From NCBI RefSeq assembly GCF_000686725.1, contig NZ_JMLK01000017.1:1-64000 (forward strand): a DNA stretch of 64,000 nucleotides, in the 5' to 3' direction. Below, in pieces: positions 1 through 7,906 of the stretch; position 1 is the first letter of the stretch, and every line of letters begins with the position of its first letter. The position numbers were made by a program, and so were the translations under genes. The notes under the pieces were generated by a model, which did no database searches, was not told where the DNA came from, and saw nothing but the letters and a program-made list of their open reading frames with translations. Origin of the DNA: Clostridium akagii DSM 12554 (lineage in GTDB: Bacteria; Bacillota; Clostridia; Clostridiales; Clostridiaceae).

Positions 1-126
1 GCAAATTCTTGGATTTGAGGGTTGAAAGGTTCCTTAGGTTGAGGGTCTATTTTTAAAGGATACTCGCTCAGCTGTGCTGAGGAGTACAGTTTTCTAACAA
101 AATCGGAGATTTTGAGAAAACTAGCA
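1..126 (+). other. 23S-5S rRNA intergenic spacer
   Basis: This stretch precedes the 5S rRNA and shows no recognisable 23S 3' end, so I read it as transcribed spacer. It contains two hairpins. One lies near 63-86, with arms ACTC-CTCAGC and GCTGAG-GAGT. The other lies near 90-122, with arms AGTTTTCT and AGAAAACT and an inner AAAATC/GATTTT pairing. Such stems are typical processing sites in clostridial rRNA spacers. The 23S gene itself should lie just left of the window. Confidence 0.6.
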
Positions 127-242
127 TCCAGTGATAATGGCTTAGAGGCAACACCCGTTCCCATTCCGAACACGAAGGTTAAGCTCTAAAGCGCTGATGG
201 TACTGCAGGGGTAGCCCGGTGGGAGAGTAAGTCGTCGCTGGT
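127..242 (+). rRNA. rrf: 5S ribosomal RNA
   Basis: The sequence carries the conserved 5S core: GGCAACACCCGTTCCCATT, then CCGAACACGAAGGTTAAGC, then GATGGTACTGCAGGGG. Terminal segments near 128-133 and 236-241 pair (CCAG with CTGG). The length of about 116 nt fits the family. It is the last rRNA of an operon entering from the left and is followed within 7 nt by tRNA-Asn, a common clostridial arrangement. The ends are set by the terminal stem and may be off by one or two bases. Confidence 0.95.
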
Positions 243-248
243 AAATGT

Positions 249-323
249 TCTGCGATAGCTCAACGGTGGAGCACTCGGCTGTTAACCGATAGGTTGAAGG
301 TTCAAATCCTTTTCGCAGAGCCA
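249..323 (+). tRNA. tRNA-Asn (anticodon GTT)
   Basis: The gene folds as a cloverleaf. The acceptor strand TCTGCGA (249-255) pairs with TCGCAGA (313-319), followed by discriminator G and an encoded CCA (321-323). The anticodon loop CTGTTAA contains GTT at 281-283. The T arm carries GGTTCAAATCC. It is probably co-transcribed with the rRNA operon, because only a few bases separate it from the 5S gene and a terminator follows. Confidence 0.97.
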
Positions 324-340
324 TTTTATTTGATATAATA

Positions 341-374
341 AACTTAGATTTTTAATTAAATCTAGGTTTTTTTT
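341..374 (+). terminator. Rho-independent terminator of the rRNA-tRNA operon
   Basis: The arms AACTTAGATTT (341-351) and AAATCTAGGTT (358-368) form an 11-bp stem with one G-T pair. A run of T follows to about 374. It ends the rRNA/tRNA-Asn transcript. Confidence 0.9.
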
Positions 375-466
375 ATTTTCTATTTTTTTTATTTATAATT
401 AATGGGATTATTGGGTTTATATACGTCTATATATATGAAGAGTAAATTTAATAGGGGTGAATTTAA

Positions 467-1525
467 ATGAAAAAAATGGGAACAGTATCTTTTGCTCTAG
501 GTCTCGTTTATTATGGCGTCTGGTTAGCATTAAGAAATATAAATCCACAAATGGCTAATCAGATATTTAGATGGTGGCCAATTATATTTATAATATTGGG
601 TATAGAAATTCTGATAAATTCTAGGAATTCTACAAAAACTGTAAAACATAATTTTAATATGGGAGTTATATTTATTATAATTATTTTTGTTTTAACTAAT
701 GTTTATAATGGAACATATGGAATTATTAGCAAGGGATATTCAGAATGGGGTAATAATATATGGAATATAAATTTTGATGGAAATACAAGAAACATAGCTG
801 TGACTAAAATTATAAATACGAAAGATAAGAAGTTTAGATTCGAAACAAAAAACGGAGATGTAAATATTAAAAAATCAGAAGACGGTAATGTAAAACTTCA
901 ACTTACTGTTAAGGTTGATAACAATAGTAACGTTAATAAATATGAGATTAATGATATAAATCAAGAGGGGTCTCATTCAGTGGCTATAGATGAAAATTTT
1001 GTTGAAGGAGTAGAAGGAACTATATTCATTCCAGATGGATTCGATTTAAATCTTGCAATAGATAATTCTAAAATTGATGCTTATGATAATCTGTCAAATT
1101 CTACAATGGATATTCAATCTCAAAATTCAAAACTAGAAGTACAAAGTTTAGCTGGTGTAAATTTAGATACTAATAATGCAGATGTGAATATAAAAGATGT
1201 AAGCAATATAAAAGTAAAAGGTAATAATATTAAAAACAATATAGATGGTAATGTTTCCAATGTGGATATTGATATGAAGAATGGAACTACTGATATTAAT
1301 AACTATAATTTTAAAAGTATTAAAATTAATGCAAATAACGGAGTAGTAAAAATAAATACTAAAGAACAGAATATAAAGGCATCATTAAGCTGTAAAATGG
1401 GGAGTATCAAATTTAATGATGAAAAAGTAAATAATGGAGATTTAGATAAGAGTACGGGAGATGGAAGCAATATTGCTGATATCAGTTTAAACCTTGGATC
1501 TATAAAAATCAGCAGTCAGGAGTGA
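467..1525 (+). CDS. LiaF/DUF4097-type membrane protein of an ECF sigma operon
   Basis: A 352-residue protein. Residues 1-60 hold two short hydrophobic segments with a WWPIIFIILGIEIL motif, typical of the DUF5668/LiaF N-terminal membrane region. A third membrane segment lies near 66-85. The rest is a repetitive beta-rich extracytoplasmic domain full of Asn, Asp and Lys, like the DUF4097 beta-solenoid. AGGGGTG precedes the ATG. The gene overlaps or abuts the sigma factor gene downstream, so the two are probably co-transcribed. In related operons such proteins sense or modulate cell-envelope stress; that role is inferred here. Domain assignment is from pattern only. Confidence 0.7.
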   Translation: MKKMGTVSFALGLVYYGVWLALRNINPQMANQIFRWWPIIFIILGIEILINSRNSTKTVKHNFNMGVIFIIIIFVLTNVYNGTYGIISKGYSEWGNNIWNINFDGNTRNIAVTKIINTKDKKFRFETKNGDVNIKKSEDGNVKLQLTVKVDNNSNVNKYEINDINQEGSHSVAIDENFVEGVEGTIFIPDGFDLNLAIDNSKIDAYDNLSNSTMDIQSQNSKLEVQSLAGVNLDTNNADVNIKDVSNIKVKGNNIKNNIDGNVSNVDIDMKNGTTDINNYNFKSIKINANNGVVKINTKEQNIKASLSCKMGSIKFNDEKVNNGDLDKSTGDGSNIADISLNLGSIKISSQE

Positions 1526-1530
1526 GCAGG

Positions 1531-2073
1531 TTGAATGATGAAGAACTGATGGCTAAAATTAGATTAGGAGATCAAAAATCATTTATATATTTAGTTGATA
1601 ATTATAAAAAGAAAATTTTAGCATTATGTTATTCTTATACACAAGATAGTCATGAGGCAGAGGATTTATCCCAAGATGTGTTTATAACTTTTTATAAAAA
1701 TGCAAATAAATTTAGGGAGCAAAGTTCTATATCCACTTATTTGTATAAAATTGCAGTTTCTAGATGTATAGATTTTAAGAGAAAACTAAGTATTAAATCA
1801 ATGCTTACAGGCATTGTTAATGTAAGTGTAAAAGCTGAGGATTTAGATCAAAAAATATATGTAAGGCAGTGTATAAATAAGTTACCAAAGGATATAAAAA
1901 TTCCAATTGTTTTATTTTATTATGTGGGTTTAGATCAAAAGGAGATAGGTAAAATATTAAATATATCACAAAAGGCTGTTGAAGGAAGAATATATAGAGG
2001 AAAACAAAAATTAAGAGCTATGTTTATTAAGGAGGACGGTATTTATGATGAAAAAAAGCTGGGATTACATTGA
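1531..2073 (+). CDS. RNA polymerase sigma factor, ECF (SigW/RpoE-like) subfamily
   Basis: About 180 residues, the usual size of an ECF sigma factor. Region 2 shows HEAEDLSQDVF followed by an aromatic-rich stretch and STYLYKIAVSRCID. Region 4 shows GLDQKEIGKIL then a helix-turn-helix (SQKAVEGRIYRGKQKLR). I prefer the TTG at 1531, because AGGAG (1518-1522) sits 8 nt upstream. A GTG at 1522 would overlap the preceding stop but has no spaced ribosome site. The next gene begins before this one ends, which suggests translational coupling to a regulator. Confidence 0.92.
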   Translation: MNDEELMAKIRLGDQKSFIYLVDNYKKKILALCYSYTQDSHEAEDLSQDVFITFYKNANKFREQSSISTYLYKIAVSRCIDFKRKLSIKSMLTGIVNVSVKAEDLDQKIYVRQCINKLPKDIKIPIVLFYYVGLDQKEIGKILNISQKAVEGRIYRGKQKLRAMFIKEDGIYDEKKLGLH

Positions 2074-2377
2074 TTGTATTATAAAATCCTCTTCACATAA
2101 AATTAATATATCCAGTGATTATAACGAAACTCTGCTAAAAAAATTAAATGCAAAAAAACAAAAAAAACATAAGAATTGGTTATTAGAGTTTATTAATAGA
2201 CCAGTGGCTGCGAGTTTTATTTTAAGTGGAATTATTATGAGTGTTTTAGGAATTAGTAATATTCAATATTCGGTTTTAAATATAGAGGGAAAAATAACAT
2301 TTCAGAGTAATGTCTATCAATATGAGTGTAGATATAAGCTTGATGGTGTGAAAAGTGAAATAGAGGAGTGGTTCTAA
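2045..2377 (+). CDS. Small single-pass membrane protein, candidate anti-sigma factor
   Basis: A 110-residue protein with a basic cytosolic N-terminus of about 50 residues, one hydrophobic segment near 54-72, and a short external tail. It starts inside the 3' end of the sigma gene behind GGAGG (2031-2035), so the two are translationally coupled. Position and topology are those of an anti-sigma factor. It lacks the Zn-binding His/Cys motif of the classic ZAS family, and I do not recognise its sequence family. The function is inferred from context. Confidence 0.6.
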   Translation: MMKKSWDYIDCIIKSSSHKINISSDYNETLLKKLNAKKQKKHKNWLLEFINRPVAASFILSGIIMSVLGISNIQYSVLNIEGKITFQSNVYQYECRYKLDGVKSEIEEWF

Positions 2378-2845
2378 ATGGAGAAAAAAAGTGGAGCGGT
2401 TACATTTCTAGTGGCATTATTACCAGGAGCAGGTTATATGTATTTTGGAATGCTACGGTATGGAATAGAGTCTATGGTATTATTTTTTGTAGTGCCACAG
2501 GTATTTGATTATATTGGGTTAGGATTTATTTCATATATATTTTCCATTCCATTCTGGTTATATACTTTTTTTGATACTTATAAAATATCTGGTAAATATA
2601 ATAGGGGAGAAATAATTCAAGATAAAAGTTTATTTTCAAAGAATGAGGTGAAAAATATAAACATATCAAATGGTGGATGGATTGCTTTTGCATGGCTACT
2701 AATTATAATTGGAATACTTGCTTTAGTAAATAAGATTTTTGTAGCATTTGATATTTTTTATACTATAAAACAATATTTTTTACCTGGATTTTTTATATTG
2801 ATTGGAATTTATCTTTTAGTAAGAGGTAAGGATAAATTTAATTGA
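2378..2845 (+). CDS. Polytopic membrane protein of the ECF sigma operon
   Basis: A 155-residue protein whose ATG immediately follows the TAA of the preceding gene, with GAGGAG at 2363-2368. The N-terminus has LPGAGYMYFGMLRYG, resembling TM2-type membrane hairpins, then further hydrophobic segments near 37-65. The C-terminal third has two more segments (near 97-115 and 131-150) and resembles the LiaF-like membrane unit of the first gene of this operon. It is probably a membrane accessory of the same envelope-stress system. No enzymatic motif is visible. Confidence 0.6.
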   Translation: MEKKSGAVTFLVALLPGAGYMYFGMLRYGIESMVLFFVVPQVFDYIGLGFISYIFSIPFWLYTFFDTYKISGKYNRGEIIQDKSLFSKNEVKNINISNGGWIAFAWLLIIIGILALVNKIFVAFDIFYTIKQYFLPGFFILIGIYLLVRGKDKFN

Positions 2846-2871
2846 ATTTTATTGTCCAATGACTAAATTAC

Positions 2872-2900
2872 TTGAAAAATAACATATAGGCAGTTATAAT
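2872..2900 (+). promoter_or_regulatory. SigA-type promoter for the acyltransferase gene
   Basis: TTGAAA (2872-2877) and TATAAT (2895-2900) are separated by exactly 17 nt. They lie about 35 nt upstream of the plsC-like start codon, so this gene probably has its own transcript. Confidence 0.75.
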
Positions 2901-2935
2901 GAGAGTATGTGTAGACTTTGAAAAGAGGTAAAGGA

Positions 2936-3652
2936 ATGTATATTCTAAAGTATATTTATTTTGTTTTATTGTTAATATTAACACTGTTTTTTAGATTTTA
3001 TATGTTTGTAGCTAGAAAAGCAAAATCATCTGAGAAATATGATTATTGTGTGTATAAAATGGTGAATTTATGGTCTAGCCATATGTTAAAGGTCTTAGGA
3101 GTGAAGGTAAATATAAAAGGTTTGGAAAATTTACCTGAAGGAAATTGTATATTCGTTTCAAATCATCAAGGGAATGCAGATTTTTTAGTGTTAATGTCAA
3201 GACTTAATACAAATCTCGGCTTTGTTGCTAAAAAAGAAATATTAAAAATACCTATTGTTCGTACATGGATGAAAGATATGCATTGTGTGTTTATTGATAG
3301 AGAAAATATTAGAGAATCATTGAAGGCAATAAATCAAGCAATTACTAATGTTAACAATGGTTATAGTATGCTTATCTTCCCAGAAGGAACAAGGAGTAAA
3401 AGTCATAAATTAGGCGAATTTAAAAAAGGTAGTATGAGGATTGCATTAAAGGCTAAAGCACCCTTAGTACCAATTGTATTAGATAACTCATTTGAAGTTT
3501 TTGAGGGTAGTAAGGGAAAACTTAAGCCAGCAACTATAAATATGTCAATACTGAAGCCTATAAATGTATCTGAATTAACAAAAGAAGAAAGTGCAAACTT
3601 AGCAGAGATAGTAAAAGAAAAAATTGCAGAAGAACTTAAAATCTTAGGTTAA
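2936..3652 (+). CDS. plsC: 1-acyl-sn-glycerol-3-phosphate acyltransferase (PlsC family)
   Basis: The enzyme acylates lysophosphatidic acid to phosphatidic acid at the membrane in phospholipid synthesis. The protein has about 238 residues with an N-terminal membrane anchor. The catalytic HX4D motif is in NHQGNADF, and FPEGTRS is the substrate-binding motif, spaced as in the family. A TTG at 2918 is possible, but ATG 2936 has AGAGG 7 nt upstream and puts the hydrophobic anchor right at the start, so I chose it. It is followed by a terminator, making it monocistronic. Confidence 0.92.
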   Translation: MYILKYIYFVLLLILTLFFRFYMFVARKAKSSEKYDYCVYKMVNLWSSHMLKVLGVKVNIKGLENLPEGNCIFVSNHQGNADFLVLMSRLNTNLGFVAKKEILKIPIVRTWMKDMHCVFIDRENIRESLKAINQAITNVNNGYSMLIFPEGTRSKSHKLGEFKKGSMRIALKAKAPLVPIVLDNSFEVFEGSKGKLKPATINMSILKPINVSELTKEESANLAEIVKEKIAEELKILG

Positions 3653-3692
3653 TCTTACAAAGATACATAATAAATTCCATAAAATAGAATTG

Positions 3693-3727
3693 AAAACTAG
3701 AAACTAAATCTGTTTCTAGTTTTTTTA
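3693..3727 (+). terminator. Rho-independent terminator after plsC
   Basis: AAAACTAGAAAC (3693-3704) pairs with GTTTCTAGTTTT (3712-3723). A T run continues to about 3727. Confidence 0.9.
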
Positions 3728-3807
3728 TTTTTTAGTTTACTGGTGTGATTACATAACATGTAAATGAAAAATCAAATGTTAAATCATTCAAAAAAATGAA
3801 TTTACAG

Positions 3808-3824
3808 ATTTGCAAGTTGCAAAT
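3808..3824. promoter_or_regulatory. 17-bp palindrome, candidate Lrp-type operator
   Basis: ATTTGCAA-G-TTGCAAAT is a perfect inverted repeat in the 367-nt gap before the citrate synthase gene. The extended 13-mer TTGCAAATATCTA (3817-3829) recurs at 12067-12079, upstream of the Lrp/AsnC gene of this window. Another TTGCAAAT lies at 3988-3995, just before the ribosome site. I infer binding by that regulator. Apart from this palindrome, the plsC terminator and an extended -10, the gap shows nothing else. Confidence 0.45.
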
Positions 3825-3913
3825 ATCTATGATAAAATAACTGTATTAATCAATAAATAAATGTATTATTATTAATTTTATTCAATATTGTTTAGAAGAT
3901 ATGTTGAACATAT

Positions 3914-3922
3914 TGGTATAAT
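3914..3922 (+). promoter_or_regulatory. Extended -10 promoter element for the citrate synthase operon
   Basis: TGGTATAAT fits the extended -10 consensus (TGnTATAAT), about 100 nt before the start codon. No good -35 box is seen 17 nt upstream, as is common for extended -10 promoters. It lies between the two TTGCAAAT sites. Confidence 0.45.
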
Positions 3923-4019
3923 TATTAAATTGGAAAATACATCATATAGGTAAATGGACTATTAATTGAATTTATGTTCTATTAAACTTGCAAATTGGTA
4001 TTTATAAAGGAGTGATGTT

Positions 4020-5408
4020 ATGATGGATTTTGATTTCAACGTTGATGAAAAAGGCAACAAAATCAGTTATGAAATAGAAGATGTTAAACAACCCAATCTA
4101 TACAGGGATATTTTTTCATATTCAGATGTACCTAAAGTTAAATTTGATGAAGAACTTGTGACCATGGACTTACCTAATGATATTTGTATTACGGATACTA
4201 CATTTCGAGATGGTCAACAATCTATGACCCCATTTAAAGAAAAACAAATAGTAGAAATATTTAAATATCTAAATAAACTTGATAATAATTCCGGAATCAT
4301 AAGACAAACAGAGTTTTTTATTTATACAAATAGGGATATTAAGGCTATAGAGGATTGTCAAGCATTAGGTTATAAGTTCCCAGAAATAACAACTTGGATT
4401 AGAGCTAATATTGACGAATTAAAGCGAGTAAAAAATCTTGGAATTAGAGAAACAGGTATACTTATGTCCTGTTCTGACTACCATATTTTTAAAAAATTTA
4501 AGTCTACAAGGAAAGAAATTTTCAATAAATATATAGCCATAGTTGCAAAAGCCTTAGAATATGGTATAGTTCCAAGGGTACACCTTGAGGACATTACAAG
4601 AGCGGATTTTTTTGGATTTGTAATTCCACTTGTAAATAAACTAATGGAAATGTCCAGGGAAGCGAAGATACAAGTTAAGATAAGAGCTTGTGATACTTTG
4701 GGGCTAGGTGTTTCATACCCATCAGCGATATTGCCAAGAAGTATTCCTAAGATTATAAGTGGGCTAGTAAAGTATGGTAATGTACCATCTAGCGCTTTAG
4801 AATGGCATGGACACAATGATTTCTATCATGTAGTACCTGGGTCAGTAACTGCTTGGTTGTACGGTTCATCTGGTGTAAACACTACGCTATTTGGAATAGG
4901 AGAACGAACTGGAAATTGTCCTTTAGAAGCCATGGTTATGGAATATAGTCAAATAAAAGGTAATACTAAAAATATGGATCTTAGGATTATTACAGAATTG
5001 GCACATTATTTTACTACTAATATGGGATATGAAATTCCAGCAAGAACTCCCTTCGTAGGAAGTGATTTTAATCTTACTAGGGCTGGAATCCATGCTGATG
5101 GTATGCTTAAAGACGAAGAAATATATAATATTTTTGATACCAGCAAAATTCTAAATAGACCAATTTTAATTGCAGTTAACGAATATTCAGGTCAGGCAGG
5201 AATAGCCGCTTGGATAAATACCTATTTTAAATTGAGTAATGATGATAAAATAAGTAAGCGAGATGAAAGAATTTTGCAAGTCAAAAATTGGGTTGACTCT
5301 GAGTATGAAGGTGGTAGAAATTCTGCCATAAGTAATAAAGAATTTGAATTAATAGTAAAGAGTGTGTTTCAAGAACTTATATGTGTAGAAGGTAGTTATG
5401 CAGGTTAA
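4020..5408 (+). CDS. Re-citrate synthase (homocitrate/isopropylmalate synthase-like)
   Basis: This 462-residue protein belongs to the DRE-TIM metallolyase family. DTTFRDGQQS carries the catalytic Arg and metal Asp, and HGHNDFYHV carries the metal-binding histidines. Its N-terminus (FNVDEKGNKISYEIED) and length resemble, from memory, the clostridial Re-citrate synthase described in C. kluyveri, which is often annotated as homocitrate synthase. The isocitrate dehydrogenase gene follows after 27 nt. That supports condensation of acetyl-CoA with oxaloacetate to citrate, en route to 2-oxoglutarate and glutamate. No aconitase gene is adjacent. AAAGGAG precedes the tandem ATG codons at 4020/4023. 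Homocitrate synthase remains the alternative. Confidence 0.78.
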   Translation: MMDFDFNVDEKGNKISYEIEDVKQPNLYRDIFSYSDVPKVKFDEELVTMDLPNDICITDTTFRDGQQSMTPFKEKQIVEIFKYLNKLDNNSGIIRQTEFFIYTNRDIKAIEDCQALGYKFPEITTWIRANIDELKRVKNLGIRETGILMSCSDYHIFKKFKSTRKEIFNKYIAIVAKALEYGIVPRVHLEDITRADFFGFVIPLVNKLMEMSREAKIQVKIRACDTLGLGVSYPSAILPRSIPKIISGLVKYGNVPSSALEWHGHNDFYHVVPGSVTAWLYGSSGVNTTLFGIGERTGNCPLEAMVMEYSQIKGNTKNMDLRIITELAHYFTTNMGYEIPARTPFVGSDFNLTRAGIHADGMLKDEEIYNIFDTSKILNRPILIAVNEYSGQAGIAAWINTYFKLSNDDKISKRDERILQVKNWVDSEYEGGRNSAISNKEFELIVKSVFQELICVEGSYAG

Positions 5409-5435
5409 ATATTTTAGAGAAATGAGGTTTTAATT

Positions 5436-6443
5436 GTGAGTAAAGAATATAATATAACACTTATACCAGGTGACGGAATAGGACCAGAAGTCACAGAAGC
5501 TGCAACACAGATAATAAAAGAAGCTGGAGTAAATATAAAATGGGATGTTGTAGAAGCTGGCGCAAAGGTAATGGAAGAGTATAACACACCACTGCCAGAG
5601 TATGTTATAGAGAGCATAGAAAAAAATAAAATCGGACTTAAAGGCCCAATAACAACGCCTGTTGGAAAAGGTTTTAGAAGCGTAAATGTAGCACTTAGAC
5701 AAAAATTTAATTTATATGCCAATGTAAGGCCTATTAAAACTTATAAAGGTATAAAATCAAGATATGATAATGTTGATCTTGTAATAGTACGTGAAAATAC
5801 AGAAGATTTGTACGGTGGAATTGAGCATATGATAGGTGATTATGCTGCTGAAACTATTAAGCTTATTACAAAGGAAGCTACTGAAAAAATAGCTAAATTC
5901 GCTTTTGAGTATGCTAGAAATGAAGGAAGAAAAAAAGTAACAGTAGTGCATAAAGCAAATATAATGAAATTTTCAGATGGGTTATTTTTAAATACCACAC
6001 GAAATGTTGCAAAAAATTATCCGGATATTGGTTTTGAAGATATGATTGTAGATGCAATGAGCATGAAACTAGTACAAAATCCAGAAAAATATGATGTACT
6101 AGTTATGCCTAATCTTTATGGAGATATATTGTCTGACATGGGAGCAGGTCTTGTAGGAGGCTTAGGAGTGGTGCCAGGGGCGAATATAGGTAAAGATATA
6201 GCTATATTTGAATCAGTGCATGGATCAGCACCAGATATTGCAGGAAAAGGTATTGCCAATCCTGTTGCAACCATTTTATCTTCAGTGATGATGTTAAAGT
6301 ATATTGGCGAGACTGAAGCTGCAAGCAGAATTCATAATGCTGTTTCAAGGGTACTTGAAGAAGGAAAGAAGTTAACTGGAGATTTAGGTGGCAATGCTAC
6401 TACAAAAGAATTTACAGCTGAAATAATTAAATACCTTAAATAA
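5436..6443 (+). CDS. icd: Isocitrate dehydrogenase, probably NAD-dependent
   Basis: A 335-residue member of the isocitrate/isopropylmalate dehydrogenase family. It has [10 protein letters not shown] at the start, the substrate arginines in [23 protein letters not shown], and the metal aspartates in [12 protein letters not shown]. The length fits the short NAD-type isocitrate dehydrogenases. It oxidises isocitrate to 2-oxoglutarate, supplying glutamate and, downstream, arginine. GTG start with GAGG (5424-5427) 8 nt upstream. It shares an operon with the citrate synthase. Isopropylmalate or homoisocitrate activity is less likely, since no leu or lys genes are nearby. Confidence 0.85.
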   Translation: MSKEYNITLIPGDGIGPEVTEAATQIIKEAGVNIKWDVVEAGAKVMEEYNTPLPEYVIESIEKNKIGLKGPITTPVGKGFRSVNVALRQKFNLYANVRPIKTYKGIKSRYDNVDLVIVRENTEDLYGGIEHMIGDYAAETIKLITKEATEKIAKFAFEYARNEGRKKVTVVHKANIMKFSDGLFLNTTRNVAKNYPDIGFEDMIVDAMSMKLVQNPEKYDVLVMPNLYGDILSDMGAGLVGGLGVVPGANIGKDIAIFESVHGSAPDIAGKGIANPVATILSSVMMLKYIGETEAASRIHNAVSRVLEEGKKLTGDLGGNATTKEFTAEIIKYLK

Positions 6444-6490
6444 TCAAATGCCTAAATAAGGTAATGTATTATTGACGTGTTAAAGCATTG

Positions 6491-6536
6491 AGGATGCAAG
6501 TGGATTTATTTAAATAAATTCGCTTGCATCCTTTTT
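6491..6536 (+). terminator. Rho-independent terminator after icd
   Basis: AGGATGCAAG (6491-6500) pairs with CTTGCATCCT (6523-6532), and the interior 6501-6522 extends the helix almost to the loop. TTTT follows. This is one of the strongest hairpins in the window. Confidence 0.93.
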
Positions 6537-6655
6537 AGTGATTTTATTTAAAAAAGTTATGTATAAATATAAATTAATATTGTATAATTATAATAAAAGA
6601 TATATAATAGTTATAGATAAACAAGCAAATTCAATAAAAATATAAATAAAATATA

Positions 6656-6675
6656 AATAAATATGTATATTTATT
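6656..6675. promoter_or_regulatory. 9-2-9 inverted repeat before argG, candidate operator
   Basis: AATAAATAT-GT-ATATTTATT lies immediately upstream of the argG ribosome site. Position and AT-rich dyad form resemble an ARG box, but the match to the classic consensus is weak. Chance occurrence is possible in DNA this AT-rich. Confidence 0.3.
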
Positions 6676-6695
6676 AAAGAAAGGATGATTTCATT

Positions 6696-7904
6696 ATGAA
6701 AGATAAAGTTGTTTTAGCGTATTCAGGAGGCCTTGATACATCAATTACAATTCCATGGCTTAAGGAAAATTATGATATAGATGTTATTGCCGTATGTGTA
6801 AATGTAGGACAAGATGACGATATGAAGGCTGTAGAAAAAAAAGCAATTAGTTCAGGTTGCTATAAAATTTATATTGAAGATGTCAAAGAAGAATTCGTAA
6901 AAGAATATTTATATAAAGCAATAAAATCAGGTGCAGTTTATGAGGGAAAGTATCTTTTAGGAACAGCTTTTGCAAGACCACTTATAGCAAAAAAACTTGT
7001 TGAAATTGCACAAAAAGAAGGAGCAAAATATATTTGCCATGGTTGTACTGGTAAGGGGAATGATCAAGTAAGATTTGAAGCAAGCATTGCTGCTCTTGAT
7101 CCTTCTATAAAAATCATAGCACCTTGGAGAATATGGGATATAAAATCAAGAGAAGATGCCATAGATTATGCTGCAAAAGTTGGGGTTGAAGTTCCTGTTA
7201 CAAAGGAAAAAATATATTCAGAGGATATGAATATATGGCATATAAGTCATGAAGGCGGAGATCTTGAAGATCCGAGTAATGAACATAAAACTGAAATGTA
7301 CAAAATGGTAGTTCCACCAGAAAAGGCAAAAGATGAAGCCAGTTATGTAAGCATCTATTTTGAAGCAGGAATTCCAAAACTTGTAGATGGTAAAGAATTA
7401 GCTCCTGTAGAACTTGTTCAATTATTAAATAAGATTGGTGGAGAAAATGGTATTGGAGTAATTGATTTAGTAGAAAACAGACTAGTAGGAATGAAATCAA
7501 GAGGAGTATATGAAACTCCAGGTGGAACAATTTTATATGCAGCTCATGGAGAACTAGAAAGTCTTACTATGGATAAAAATACTTTCCATTACAAACAACT
7601 TATTGCTCAAAGATATGCAGAACTTGTATATGATGGACTTTGGTTTACTAATTTAAAAGAAGCACTGGATGCATTTATAGATAAAACTCAAGAAAATGTA
7701 ACTGGTACAGTTAAACTTAAACTTTATAAAGGTAATATCATGGTGGCAGGTATTGATTCAGAGGAGGCACTATATGATGAAGGTATATCTTCTTTTGGAG
7801 CAAGTGACCTATATGATCATAAAGATGCAGAAGGTTTTATAAAATTATTCAGTTTGCCGATCAAAATCAAAGCACTTAAGGATATAAAAAAGGCAGGTAA
7901 ATAA
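6696..7904 (+). CDS. argG: Argininosuccinate synthase
   Basis: This ATP-dependent cytosolic enzyme joins citrulline and aspartate to argininosuccinate, the penultimate step of arginine synthesis. The 402-residue length is standard. The PP-loop AYSGGLDTS is at residues 8-16, and [13 protein letters not shown] carries family-conserved citrulline/aspartate-binding residues. The ATG is preceded by AGAAAGGATG. Only 2 nt separate it from argH, so the two form one operon. Confidence 0.97.
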   Translation: MKDKVVLAYSGGLDTSITIPWLKENYDIDVIAVCVNVGQDDDMKAVEKKAISSGCYKIYIEDVKEEFVKEYLYKAIKSGAVYEGKYLLGTAFARPLIAKKLVEIAQKEGAKYICHGCTGKGNDQVRFEASIAALDPSIKIIAPWRIWDIKSREDAIDYAAKVGVEVPVTKEKIYSEDMNIWHISHEGGDLEDPSNEHKTEMYKMVVPPEKAKDEASYVSIYFEAGIPKLVDGKELAPVELVQLLNKIGGENGIGVIDLVENRLVGMKSRGVYETPGGTILYAAHGELESLTMDKNTFHYKQLIAQRYAELVYDGLWFTNLKEALDAFIDKTQENVTGTVKLKLYKGNIMVAGIDSEEALYDEGISSFGASDLYDHKDAEGFIKLFSLPIKIKALKDIKKAGK

Positions 7905-7906
7905 TT

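Noticed and set aside
142-324. A 60-codon minus-strand ORF
   Set aside because: It lies entirely across the 5S rRNA and tRNA-Asn genes and has no ribosome site.
407-427. ECF-type promoter with CGTC -10 before the sigma operon
   Set aside because: A CGTC is present at 424-427, but no AAC-type -35 element lies 16-17 nt upstream, so autoregulation is not supported by sequence.
5414-5722. Minus-strand ORFs opposite the isocitrate dehydrogenase gene
   Set aside because: They are shadows of a well-conserved enzyme gene and show no recognisable domain.
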